From Synergistaceae bacterium UBA4088 (GTDB lineage: Bacteria; Synergistota; Synergistia; Synergistales; Thermovirgaceae): a stretch of 13,855 nucleotides of DNA. The notes below the pieces were generated by a model, which searched no databases, had not been told where the DNA came from, and saw nothing but the letters and a program-made list of their open reading frames with translations. Below, in pieces: positions 6,992 to 13,855 of the stretch (within the stretch, counting starts at the first letter, position 1; each line of letters opens with the position of its first letter). The translations under genes and the position numbers were made by a program. The stretch is taken from positions 1-13,855 of the forward strand of contig DFYG01000066.1 in NCBI GenBank assembly GCA_002382605.1, in the 5' to 3' direction.

Positions 6992-8930
6992 AAGAGCTCT
7001 CCTCCTCACCTCTGTCCTCGGTGCTCTTGAATTCATCCGGGATCTCCCACAAAAACCTTGAAAACCCGTTCCTCTGGGTCATTCCGAAAAGGACACGGCT
7101 ACGGGCCGCTGTCATGTAAAGTCTCTCCTCGGCCCTGGTCATTCCCACGTAGCAAAGTCGCCTCTCCTCTTCCAGGTTATCGGGATCGTCCATGCACCTG
7201 TAATGAGGGAATATGGTTTCTTCGAGTCCCGCAAGGAAGATCGCGGGGAATTCCAATCCCTTTGCGGCGTGAAGGCTCATAAGGCTTACGCGTTCGGTGT
7301 CCTCGTCCATAATGTCAAGATCTGTCACAAGCGCTATCTCGGCAAGCATAGTCTCGAGACCACCTTCAGAGGTGATCACGGAAAGAAGTTCGCGGACATT
7401 TTCCGCCCGTTCTCTCCACCCTTCAGGATCGAACTTTCCCAGTTCGTCCTCATAGGACATTTCCAGCATGATGTAATCGATCACTGACGGGATGTCCGTC
7501 CGCCTTTCAAGTATCCGGCCCATATGGACCGCAAGTTCACAGACCCCCTGTTTTGCCTTGCCTGCAAGGCCTGCTCCGCTTTGGGAGATTTCCTTCCAGA
7601 TCATTTCAGCAAAGATCGACGGGTTCCGGTCAATATATTCACCAGTCTTTTCAAGACTCTTCTTTCCCAGACCCCTTGTCGGGACGTTGCCGATCCTTTC
7701 AAGGGCCGCAGAGTCGAAAGGGTTGACCGCAAGGCGCATGAACGCGATAACATCCTTGACCTCACGCCTTTCGTAAAAGGCAGTGCCACGGACGATCCGG
7801 TAGGGGATGTCGTTCCGCAGGAGAGCCTCTTCATAAAGGCGACTCATTGCGTTTATCCTGTAGAGGATAGCAATGTCTTTGAAGGGGTATCCCGTCTCAC
7901 GAAGCCTCATAATCTCCCCGGCTACAAAGGCGGCCTCCTCCCTCTCGTTCCTTGCGAGAAGGACATGGATCTTCTCCCCGTTCGCCCTGGAGGTCCAGAG
8001 TTTTTTGGGCTTCCTTCTGGAGTTGTTGCGGATCACCCCGTTTGCAGCGCCAAGGATATTGCTTGTCGAACGGTAGTTCTGCTCCAGGATGACCACCCTT
8101 GATCTGGGGAAATCCTTTTCGAAGTTAAGGATCATGTTCATATCCGCACCGCGCCAGCCGTAGATGGATTGATCGGGGTCACCCACAACCATGATATGCG
8201 CGTCATCTCCGGCAAGTAGTTTCAGGAGCATGTACTGGGGCCGGTTAACGTCCTGGTATTCGTCCACAAGTATCCATTCGAAGCGTTCCCTCTCCCTGTT
8301 GAGAAGTTCCCGGTCATTCAGCATAAGATGAAGAGGAAGAACGAGTAGATCGTCGAAATCCGCAGACCCCTGGCGTATCAGTATCTGCTGGTATTTCTGA
8401 AAGATAGAATCCACCGGGTATTCCAGTACCCGGGGAATGAGCAGCTTCTGATCGCCCTCAACCTTGCCCCTGGATATGCTTTCAATGACCCATCCCGGTT
8501 CAAAACGTTTCTGGTCTATATCCAGATCCTTCATTATTCCCTTGACCAATGACCTGACATCGGATCGATCGATAATGGTCGATATTTTCCTTCCGGCTAT
8601 TCTTTGGAGGTCTTTCGAGTTCCTGATCAGAAAGCGCAGACCGAACGAATGGAAGGTCCCAATATCCAGACCTTTCAGGTCAGTATCAAGAAGCTTTCGA
8701 ACCCTTCCCTGCATCTCACGTGCGGCCTTGTTCGTGAAGGTGACCGCGAGGATCGATGACGGAGCCACCCCCATCTCCGAAACAAGCCAGGCAAACTTGT
8801 GGGTCAGCACCCTTGTCTTTCCGCTTCCGGCGCCAGCCAGAACAAGAAGCGGTCCCGAGCAGTTGCTGACCGCTTCGGCCTGGGTCTCATTCAAAGACGC
8901 AATGAGTTTCCTTCCTGCGGTTGTTATCAT
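6951..8930 (-). CDS. ATP-dependent DNA helicase, UvrD/PcrA/Rep type
   Basis: The 659-residue protein is a superfamily 1A 3'-5' DNA helicase for repair or replication. It has the Q motif LNETQAEAV at 13-21, Walker A GAGSGKT at 33-39, motif Ia around TFTNKAAREM at 64-73, GTFHSF at 91-96, Walker B DEYQD at 223-227, then VGDPDQSIYGWRG, EQNYRS, the motif V region SLHAAKGLEF and motif VI YVGMTRAEERLY. PcrA and UvrD usually have about 720 residues with a C-terminal Tudor-like tail; this protein stops soon after motif VI with an acidic, then Gly/Trp/Arg-rich end. It is therefore Rep-sized. The ATG at 8930 overlaps the hypB stop as ATGA. The 3' end carries the ribosome-binding site and start of coaE. 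Confidence 0.94.
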   Translation of the reverse strand: MITTAGRKLIASLNETQAEAVSNCSGPLLVLAGAGSGKTRVLTHKFAWLVSEMGVAPSSILAVTFTNKAAREMQGRVRKLLDTDLKGLDIGTFHSFGLRFLIRNSKDLQRIAGRKISTIIDRSDVRSLVKGIMKDLDIDQKRFEPGWVIESISRGKVEGDQKLLIPRVLEYPVDSIFQKYQQILIRQGSADFDDLLVLPLHLMLNDRELLNRERERFEWILVDEYQDVNRPQYMLLKLLAGDDAHIMVVGDPDQSIYGWRGADMNMILNFEKDFPRSRVVILEQNYRSTSNILGAANGVIRNNSRRKPKKLWTSRANGEKIHVLLARNEREEAAFVAGEIMRLRETGYPFKDIAILYRINAMSRLYEEALLRNDIPYRIVRGTAFYERREVKDVIAFMRLAVNPFDSAALERIGNVPTRGLGKKSLEKTGEYIDRNPSIFAEMIWKEISQSGAGLAGKAKQGVCELAVHMGRILERRTDIPSVIDYIMLEMSYEDELGKFDPEGWRERAENVRELLSVITSEGGLETMLAEIALVTDLDIMDEDTERVSLMSLHAAKGLEFPAIFLAGLEETIFPHYRCMDDPDNLEEERRLCYVGMTRAEERLYMTAARSRVLFGMTQRNGFSRFLWEIPDEFKSTEDRGEEESSFAGGWPNRRRWGW

Positions 8931-9583
8931 CTTCTTTTATCCCCCAGCCAACGGGATAGAAGCTCATTCCACTCCTGCATCCCGTCTCCGGCGGAAGCTG
9001 AGATCTCTATCTTTTCCGCGGAGGGGTTCAATCTTGTTACGTCCCCCCAGAAAAGGTCTTTGTCAAAAGGAATGTATTGGTAAAGGTCTATCTTGGTCAG
9101 CAGCACCGCTCCGGCCTCAGAGAAAAGATGCGGATATTTAAGAGGCTTGTCGGGTCCCTCCGGAAGGCTGGAGACAGCAACCTTATGATCCTCGCCAAGA
9201 TCGAATTCGGCCGGGCAGACAAGATTTCCGACGTTCTCAATGAATATGATGTCAACCATGTCAAGCGTCAGTTCCATTAGAGCCTTCTCCACAAGGTGCG
9301 CTTCGAGATGGCAGCCTCCATGAGTGTTTATCTGCACGGCCTGTGTTCCGGTTTTCGCTATACGCTCTGCGTCTCTTGATGTGGCAACGTCCCCTTCTAT
9401 AACGGCCGACCTGAAACCTGCCCCCGGCAGTGTTGATTCCAGAAGAGTAGTTTTCCCCGCTCCGGGGGATCCTATCAGGTTAACCATGAGGATCCCTCGT
9501 TCTTTCAGATCCCGGCGAAGCCGGTTTGCTGTCTTTTCATCGGCCGCCATTACAGCCTGGCGAATGTTTATCCTTCGGGGCAT
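8927..9583 (-). CDS. hypB: Hydrogenase nickel incorporation GTPase HypB
   Basis: HypB is a SIMIBI-class GTPase that delivers nickel to [NiFe]-hydrogenase maturation together with HypA. This 218-residue protein has the P-loop GSPGAGKTTLL at 38-48, EGDVATSRD, the metal-site CHLEA and IENVGNLVCPAEFDLGE, and LLTKIDL in place of the usual NKxD region. Both G-domain cysteines and the adjoining His that bind Ni or Zn at the dimer interface are present. The N-terminal CxxCGC motif and the His-rich stretch found in many HypB proteins are absent. The ATG at 9583 follows GGAGG/GGAGGATCAGG and lies 47 bp inside hypA. The stop overlaps the helicase start as ATGA. No other hyp gene or hydrogenase gene is in the window. 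Confidence 0.95.
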   Translation of the reverse strand: MPRRINIRQAVMAADEKTANRLRRDLKERGILMVNLIGSPGAGKTTLLESTLPGAGFRSAVIEGDVATSRDAERIAKTGTQAVQINTHGGCHLEAHLVEKALMELTLDMVDIIFIENVGNLVCPAEFDLGEDHKVAVSSLPEGPDKPLKYPHLFSEAGAVLLTKIDLYQYIPFDKDLFWGDVTRLNPSAEKIEISASAGDGMQEWNELLSRWLGDKRR

Positions 9584-9923
9584 CCTGATCCTCCACCTCC
9601 ACTGAATCTATATCCAGTTCCATACCATGAGTTATCTCCGTATCACAGCTGCCGCATTCCGGACAGGAGAAAAGCACCTCTTCCCATGTCGAATCGCAGA
9701 TCCGGCATTTCCCGGCAAACGGCAATTCGACTATCTCCAGTTCGGCGCCTTCGAGTGGGGTGCCTTTAGCCGCTACCGTGAAGGCGAACCTCATTACATC
9801 CGGGATAACCTGGCGCATGCTTCCGATCCTTAAAGTTACCCTTGTAACCATTTTCCATCCGTTCGTTTCAGCATGATCGGAAAGCAGATCAATGATCGAG
9901 CTCACGAGCGAGAGTTCATGCAT
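9537..9923 (-). CDS. hypA: Hydrogenase nickel insertion metallochaperone HypA
   Basis: HypA binds nickel through its N-terminal Met-His-Glu and hands it to the hydrogenase large subunit with HypB. The 128-residue protein starts MHELSLVSSI, with His2 and Glu3 in place. Its zinc finger has Cys73-x2-Cys76 and Cys87-x2-Cys90. The C-terminal tail runs slightly past the usual 113-118 residues because it reads through the hypB start region. I chose ATG at 9923 because the His2 position is functionally fixed in the family; longer in-frame ATGs upstream would bury it. The start overlaps the end of the molybdoenzyme gene by 8 bp, with a purine-rich but weak ribosome-binding site, which points to translational coupling. 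Confidence 0.95.
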   Translation of the reverse strand: MHELSLVSSIIDLLSDHAETNGWKMVTRVTLRIGSMRQVIPDVMRFAFTVAAKGTPLEGAELEIVELPFAGKCRICDSTWEEVLFSCPECGSCDTEITHGMELDIDSVEVEDQDAPKDKHSPGCNGGR

Positions 9924-11817
9924 TTTTTCTTTTTCCGTCAGCTTCAGATATGAAGACATTGTTTTCATGAAAAGGGGCTCCATACCCCGGGCTTGTCTTC
10001 GAAAGCGTCAGTGAGTTGATACCTGAAATGCCCTGTCTGAGAACGCAAAAACCATCACCCACATCTGGATCACTTCGCAAAACGGCTTCCATGTGGCCGT
10101 TGTCACCTCTGATGATAACCATAGATCGATCGGAAAGGCCAAGATCCGCGAAATCTCCGGGTGATACAGCGACCTCGGGAAGGTGCTGATCCTCCTCAGG
10201 GGCCCCCGTGATCTGACCGTTGATGTATCCGGCAGCGTGAACAGTCACCATCCTGTATCCCCTGGAAAAGGGTGACCCTTCAGGGATCTCTTCCGGCATT
10301 CTCGCAAGCGCGCTGCCGCCGCCCCAGGTCTCCGGCTCGTTCCAGGAGTATATCCCCTCAGAGATCTGCTTGAGTCGCTGGTCGCCCAGAAGGATCCTGT
10401 CCATCTCATTTCGTTCCCTTCCGAGATCGGTGTCGTACCCCATCTTCCGTGCCAGACCGCTGAATATCTCAAGATCACTTAAAACACCTGCGGGAGGATC
10501 CACAGCCCTGACTCCGCGGAAAACATACTGATGCCACCAGGATCCCCTCCAGTCGGGACCATCTTCAAGGAACATGGACGCAGGGAGCACGAGGTCGCTC
10601 ATCCGCGCGGTCTCCGTCATAAATAGATCGACGCACACCTTGAAGGGAATTCGAGCCATTGCCTCTGCGAAATTTCCCGAACCGGGGGACTGCTTTGCAG
10701 GGTTCGCCCCGCAGAAAACGGCGACACCGAGAGGAGGGCTGATCTCTCCGTATGAGTACCAGGAGGATACCGGTATCTTCCTTCTAACAGGGGAAGTCCG
10801 TAAAAGTGATCCCGGAAAAAGAGCCATCTCGTCCTTTCCGAAAACCACTCCTCCTCCACGCTCCTCAAGGCCGCCAAGAAGAACAGAAAGAGCGGCGAGA
10901 GCCTGGAACGTGTCAGATCCGGCCAGGTATCTCTGTATGCCGTAACCGGGGTATAGAGCCAAAGGCCTGTTTTCGGTCATCCAGGCAGATATCTCGTCTA
11001 TTTCATTTTCACTGAGTCCCGTGCTTTCAAGGGCGGTTCTCCGATCAAGTCTCGAAAGCATTGCCTCGAAGGCCTCCGGATTTGATACTTTATTTCTCCA
11101 GGAATCGGAAACAGAGTCCGTTTCAAGAAGCCGGGCGCAAAGCAGAAGTGCGAGCCACCCGTCGCTGCCTGGACGGACCCTCCACCAAATGTCCGCGCTC
11201 CGCGTAGTAGCGGTCTCTCTTATCTCTATCGCAGCTACTTTACCCCCCCTGTTCCGAAGACGCTTCAAAAGAGGGAGAAGGTGAGTGTTGGTCTCAACCG
11301 CGTTGCGTCCCCACAACAGGACTCCTCTGCTGAAAGAAACAAGAGTTTCCGGAAGCATCACAGGGGTAGATCCGAAAGTCTTTTTGAGCCCTGCCCCTCC
11401 AGCCGCCCCGCATAGCGAACCAATGGTAGTAGTGTATCCACCGAGGTCCGCAAAAACGTTTCCAAGAAGATTTTTTGAAAAATTCAGCGAGCCGTAACCT
11501 CTGGAGAAAAAAATCGAGAGCGGCCCCAGGCGTGAAATGGAGTCTTCGGTCCTGTTTGCCCAAAGAGACCATGCATCATCCCAGGAGATCCTATCCCAGG
11601 AAGAACCGTTCCTTCGGAGGGGGGTTTTAAGCCGGGAGGGGTGCCTCCTGACATGATCCCATCGTGAACCTTTGGGGCAGATAAAGCCTCCCCCTAGAGG
11701 AAATTCTGGATTCGGACCAATAGACAGGGAACCACCTTTCTCCTGCCTGACCACGAAGGGGCAGGCATCAGGACAATCATAGGGACAGACTGAAGGAATT
11801 GCTTTTTCCAAGATCAT
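9916..11817 (-). CDS. Molybdopterin oxidoreductase (DMSO reductase family), cytoplasmic
   Basis: The 633-residue protein has an N-terminal [4Fe-4S] site, Cys11, Cys15, Cys19 and Cys47, the last followed by PKG with the Lys common in formate-dehydrogenase-like enzymes. Cys136 in GSLCGAAGG is the probable Mo or W ligand; no selenocysteine codon is needed. The C-terminal dinucleotide-binding domain covers about residues 535-620 (NGQITGAPEEDQHLPEVAV and beyond). No twin-arginine signal is visible, so it should act in the cytoplasm. Substrate is unknown: formate dehydrogenase-like and thiosulfate/polysulfide reductase-like proteins share this layout. No iron-sulfur or membrane partner gene is adjacent. 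The ATG at 11817 sits very close to GAGGTGG; a TTG two codons later (11811) has better spacing and may be the real start. It leads the operon and overlaps hypA by 8 bp. Confidence 0.9.
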   Translation of the reverse strand: MILEKAIPSVCPYDCPDACPFVVRQEKGGSLSIGPNPEFPLGGGFICPKGSRWDHVRRHPSRLKTPLRRNGSSWDRISWDDAWSLWANRTEDSISRLGPLSIFFSRGYGSLNFSKNLLGNVFADLGGYTTTIGSLCGAAGGAGLKKTFGSTPVMLPETLVSFSRGVLLWGRNAVETNTHLLPLLKRLRNRGGKVAAIEIRETATTRSADIWWRVRPGSDGWLALLLCARLLETDSVSDSWRNKVSNPEAFEAMLSRLDRRTALESTGLSENEIDEISAWMTENRPLALYPGYGIQRYLAGSDTFQALAALSVLLGGLEERGGGVVFGKDEMALFPGSLLRTSPVRRKIPVSSWYSYGEISPPLGVAVFCGANPAKQSPGSGNFAEAMARIPFKVCVDLFMTETARMSDLVLPASMFLEDGPDWRGSWWHQYVFRGVRAVDPPAGVLSDLEIFSGLARKMGYDTDLGRERNEMDRILLGDQRLKQISEGIYSWNEPETWGGGSALARMPEEIPEGSPFSRGYRMVTVHAAGYINGQITGAPEEDQHLPEVAVSPGDFADLGLSDRSMVIIRGDNGHMEAVLRSDPDVGDGFCVLRQGISGINSLTLSKTSPGYGAPFHENNVFISEADGKRKNA

Positions 11818-11860
11818 CCACCTCGGGATCTCAGGATCGGAACGAGCGTTACAGCAAGCT

Positions 11861-11895
11861 GAAAATAAAGGTGGGGCCGAAAGGAAGACCCCACC
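11861..11895 (-). terminator. Intrinsic terminator after the hibernation factor gene
   Basis: On the minus strand GGTGGGG (11895-11889) pairs perfectly with CCCCACC (11876-11870) around a 12-base loop, followed by TTTATTTT. It begins 39 bases after the hpf stop, so hpf is probably transcribed alone. Only about 43 bases remain before the molybdoenzyme gene, and I see no convincing -10/-35 pair there. The downstream operon may use a weak promoter or read-through. Confidence 0.85.
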
Positions 11896-11934
11896 ATCCG
11901 AAAAATAATATTGAGACTTTTGAAGGAGTGAACT

Positions 11935-12477
11935 CTATTCCTCCGGAACGAGAAGCCCGTAACCTCCGTCATTCCTTCGATAAACGACATTTACGTTCCC
12001 ATTATCTCCATTCCGGAAAACGAAGAAATTGTGGCCAAGGAGATCCATCTGCATGGTAGCCTCTTCCGGAGACATTGGTCTGAAGGGAAACTTCTTGGTC
12101 TTGACGATCCCTCCCGGTTTTTCCTCCGGTTCGGATATTTCATTGACAAAACCCTCGATCTCGAACGACACATCGATCGACCTCATGCGTGCCTTGTCTT
12201 TCAGGAACGACTTGTGCTTCTTGATCTGGCGCTCTATGCTTTTCAGACACTTGTCGAACGCCTTTCGAATATCGGGAGCATAATCCTCTCCCCTCATTAT
12301 CACCCCGTTCAAATCAGCGGTGATCTCAACAACGTTCATTCCCCGATTGAAACTGACCTCTACCTGGGTGTCCCGGATGCGATCAAAGAACTTCTCTAAC
12401 TTGAGGAGCTTCTTTTCCATGTAATTCTGAAGATCGTCCTTCAGTTCAACATTGCGGGTTACGAACCGGACATCCAT
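11935..12477 (-). CDS. hpf: Ribosome hibernation promoting factor, long form
   Basis: The 180-residue protein is a long-type HPF, which binds the 30S decoding region and dimerises 70S ribosomes into inactive 100S particles under stress or starvation. The N-terminal ribosome-binding domain (about 1-100) includes LNGVIMRGEDYAPDIRKAFDK with the conserved basic and Asp-rich pattern. A linker follows, then the dimerisation domain at about 123-177 with FRPMSPEEATMQMDLLGH and a following VNVVYRRNDGGYGLL. Length matches long HPF (about 180-190). I chose ATG at 12477 because GGAGGAAGG precedes it and the domain starts MDVRFVTRN; upstream in-frame ATGs lack this. It is monocistronic, with its own promoter and terminator. 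Confidence 0.95.
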   Translation of the reverse strand: MDVRFVTRNVELKDDLQNYMEKKLLKLEKFFDRIRDTQVEVSFNRGMNVVEITADLNGVIMRGEDYAPDIRKAFDKCLKSIERQIKKHKSFLKDKARMRSIDVSFEIEGFVNEISEPEEKPGGIVKTKKFPFRPMSPEEATMQMDLLGHNFFVFRNGDNGNVNVVYRRNDGGYGLLVPEE

Positions 12478-12525
12478 GGCCCTTCCTCCAATCTTGCGTG
12501 TCATCTTGCTTGCCAACCTGAGGAT

Positions 12526-12554
12526 ATTCTATCACCAGGGGAACACACTTACAA
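12526..12554 (-). promoter_or_regulatory. Extended -10 promoter of hpf
   Basis: On the minus strand -35 TTGTAA (12554-12549) and -10 TAGAAT (12531-12526) are 17 bases apart, and TGA directly precedes the -10 as an extended -10 TGn element. Transcription would start near 12520, giving a leader of about 40 nt that contains the GGAGGAAGG ribosome-binding site. I see no clear alternative-sigma motif that would explain stress induction. Confidence 0.65.
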
Positions 12555-12604
12555 CGACTCTACCTGTTTACCATTGCAATTGTATTAAGGGGAGAGTGAT
12601 ATTT

Positions 12605-12634
12605 TTCGCTCCGCCATATCTTATGCCTTATAAT
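12605..12634 (+). promoter_or_regulatory. Possible promoter of the aminotransferase gene
   Basis: On the plus strand a consensus -10 TATAAT occurs at 12629-12634. The best -35 at 18 bases, TTCGCT (12605-12610), matches poorly, so this promoter would be weak or activator-dependent. It lies in the 214-bp divergent region shared with hpf, which otherwise shows only AT-rich sequence and the short palindrome ATTGCAAT near 12573. Confidence 0.4.
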
Positions 12635-12691
12635 CCGGGGGACAGCGATCTTTTCCGTTCACACTCCCTAAAAGAAATGGAGATGGTCAAA

Positions 12692-13855
12692 TTGAAGATT
12701 TCCGCAAGAGCATCCAGGATGGAACCTTCAGCGACCCTGGCGGTGGTCGCGAAGGCCAAGTCTCTCAGGGCTCAGGGGAAACCGGTAATATCATTCGGGG
12801 CAGGTGAACCGGATTTTAATTCTCCTCCGGGGGCAGTTAGCTATGCCGAAAAAGCGATCCGCGAGGGACAAACCCATTACACACAATCCAACGGCCTTCC
12901 GGAACTCAGGGAGGCGGTCAGATCCTACTATTCAAGCCGCTTTAACCTCGATTTCAGGTCTGAACAGATCATTATCGGAGCGGGAGCAAAACCGCTTTTA
13001 TATGAGACACTGGCTTCGCTGGTTGATCCGGGGGACGAGGTGGTGGTATTTTCTCCAGCCTGGGTCAGCTATGTCGAGCAGATAAGGCTTCTTGACGGAC
13101 GAGAGAAGATCGTAGACACCACCAGTACAGGGTGCATCCCAGATGCCGCTATGACAAGAAAGGCTGTAACATCACGGACCGTAGGCATTCTTATCAACAC
13201 CCCCAACAACCCTACAGGAGCTGTTTATGGAGAAGGGATCCTCCGCGAGATAGCCTCACTTGCCATGGAAAAAGATCTCTGGATCATCTTCGATGAGATC
13301 TACGAAAGGCTGACATACGGCTCCGCAACTCATCTCAATATTCTCTCGCTAATGCCGGAAGTTGCCGAAAGAACGATCCTTATCAACGGCGTGAGCAAAG
13401 CTTTCGCTATGACCGGCTGGAGGATCGGTTATGCCCTGGCACCCGATCGCATAGCCGGTAAGATCGGAGCCTTGCAGGGACACCTTACATCCAACGCCTG
13501 CTCGATAGCCCAGTGGGCTGCGCTGGGAGCACTGCGCGAAGGCAATTCAGACGTTGTCAGAATGAGAGATGAGTTCGAGAGCAGACTTGATCTCATGGTC
13601 GACTCTCTGGGAAAGATGCCGCATATCTCTTTTACCATCCCCCAGGGAGCCTTCTACGTTTTCGTTGATATCCGGAAGATCCTCGGAGGCTCTTTCAATG
13701 GCCAGATCATCAAAAGTGACGGCGAGTTCTGCGAGGCTCTTCTGGAGAGTGAATATGTAGCCGCGGTTCCGGGCAGCGCCTTCGTCGCACCTGGTCACAT
13801 CAGGCTTGCTTATGCCAACTCCACCGAAGAGATCACTGATGGAATGAAAAGGCTG
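12692..13855 (+). CDS. Class I/II pyridoxal-phosphate aminotransferase, aspartate aminotransferase-like (3' end outside window)
   Basis: The open frame runs 388 codons to the window edge, close to the full family length of about 390-400. It has GAGEPDF near 36-42, the cofactor-contacting NNPTG at 172-176, Asp201 and Tyr204 in FDEIYE, the Schiff-base Lys236 in GVSKAFAMTGWRIGY, and Arg371 in HIRLAYA for the substrate carboxylate. This is the subgroup Ig pattern of bacterial aspartate or broad-range aminotransferases, which exchange amino groups between aspartate or other amino acids and 2-oxoglutarate. I chose TTG at 12692, which follows GGAG by 9 bases and gives MKISARASRMEPSATL as in relatives; the ATGs at 12677 and 12683 have no usable ribosome-binding site. 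Exact substrate cannot be fixed by eye. It diverges from hpf. Confidence 0.93.
   Translation, partial: MKISARASRMEPSATLAVVAKAKSLRAQGKPVISFGAGEPDFNSPPGAVSYAEKAIREGQTHYTQSNGLPELREAVRSYYSSRFNLDFRSEQIIIGAGAKPLLYETLASLVDPGDEVVVFSPAWVSYVEQIRLLDGREKIVDTTSTGCIPDAAMTRKAVTSRTVGILINTPNNPTGAVYGEGILREIASLAMEKDLWIIFDEIYERLTYGSATHLNILSLMPEVAERTILINGVSKAFAMTGWRIGYALAPDRIAGKIGALQGHLTSNACSIAQWAALGALREGNSDVVRMRDEFESRLDLMVDSLGKMPHISFTIPQGAFYVFVDIRKILGGSFNGQIIKSDGEFCEALLESEYVAAVPGSAFVAPGHIRLAYANSTEEITDGMKRL

Noticed and set aside
8464..9141. Plus-strand open frame (225 codons) opposite the helicase and hypB
   Set aside because: It has low-complexity Ser/Arg/Pro composition typical of an antisense frame and crosses the junction of two well-supported minus-strand genes.
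9924..9983. Longer HypA start at 9983
   Set aside because: HypA needs the N-terminal Met-His-Glu for nickel binding; a longer form would bury it.
12478..12516. Longer start for the hibernation factor at 12516
   Set aside because: The extra 13 residues contain the ribosome-binding site GGAGGAAGG of the shorter, family-matching start.
12570..12580. Palindrome ATTGCAAT near 12573 as an operator
   Set aside because: Too short and AT-rich to separate from chance, and not positioned over either predicted promoter.
1..13855. Mobile elements, CRISPR arrays, tRNA or rRNA genes
   Set aside because: I saw no direct-repeat arrays, inverted-repeat ends, transposase motifs, cloverleaf patterns or rRNA-like sequence on either strand.

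Overview
The window looks like a chromosomal segment of an anaerobic bacterium with low-GC-Gram-positive-style regulation. A tRNA-dependent T-box riboswitch controls argG, TTG starts and overlapping genes are common, and a cytoplasmic molybdopterin enzyme lies next to nickel-insertase genes. My best guess is Synergistota or a related anaerobic lineage. That is an inference from gene content and style; no 16S or other marker is present. I see no transposase, integrase, phage gene, CRISPR array, rRNA or tRNA, so this reads as ordinary core genome rather than an accessory island.

Layout. Bases 1-201 (+) hold the 3' end of an acylphosphatase gene. Its stop overlaps, tail to tail, the stop of argG (194-1435, -). 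Upstream of argG is an independent transcription unit start: a consensus sigma-70 promoter (1824-1852), a leader of roughly 380 nt with a well-formed T-box whose specifier reads AGA (Arg), and an intrinsic terminator just before the argG ribosome-binding site. A second terminator (2026-2054) separates this unit from the operon behind it.

Bases 2093-11817 (all -) form a tightly packed operon. In transcription order it encodes a molybdopterin oxidoreductase, HypA, HypB, a UvrD/PcrA/Rep-type helicase, a dephospho-CoA kinase with an extra C-terminal domain, a DHH-CBS-CCA nucleotidyltransferase fusion, an M50 site-2-type protease, and SurE. Almost every junction overlaps or is under 20 bp, and several genes begin with TTG behind a Shine-Dalgarno inside the previous gene, so translational coupling is likely. 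The operon mixes cofactor metabolism (CoA, nickel, molybdopterin), tRNA 3'-end synthesis, DNA repair and stationary-phase nucleotide metabolism rather than a single pathway.

Upstream of the operon, and separated from it by an intrinsic terminator (11861-11895), is a long-form ribosome hibernation factor gene (11935-12477, -) with its own extended -10 promoter. A pyridoxal-phosphate aminotransferase gene (12692 to the window edge, +) diverges from it.

I did not find a clearly new biological system. The points most worth a second look are the unassigned C-terminal domain on the CoaE protein, the lone molybdoenzyme coupled to HypA/HypB, the helicase lacking the usual PcrA C-terminal tail, and the Arg T-box with an extra 5' segment.
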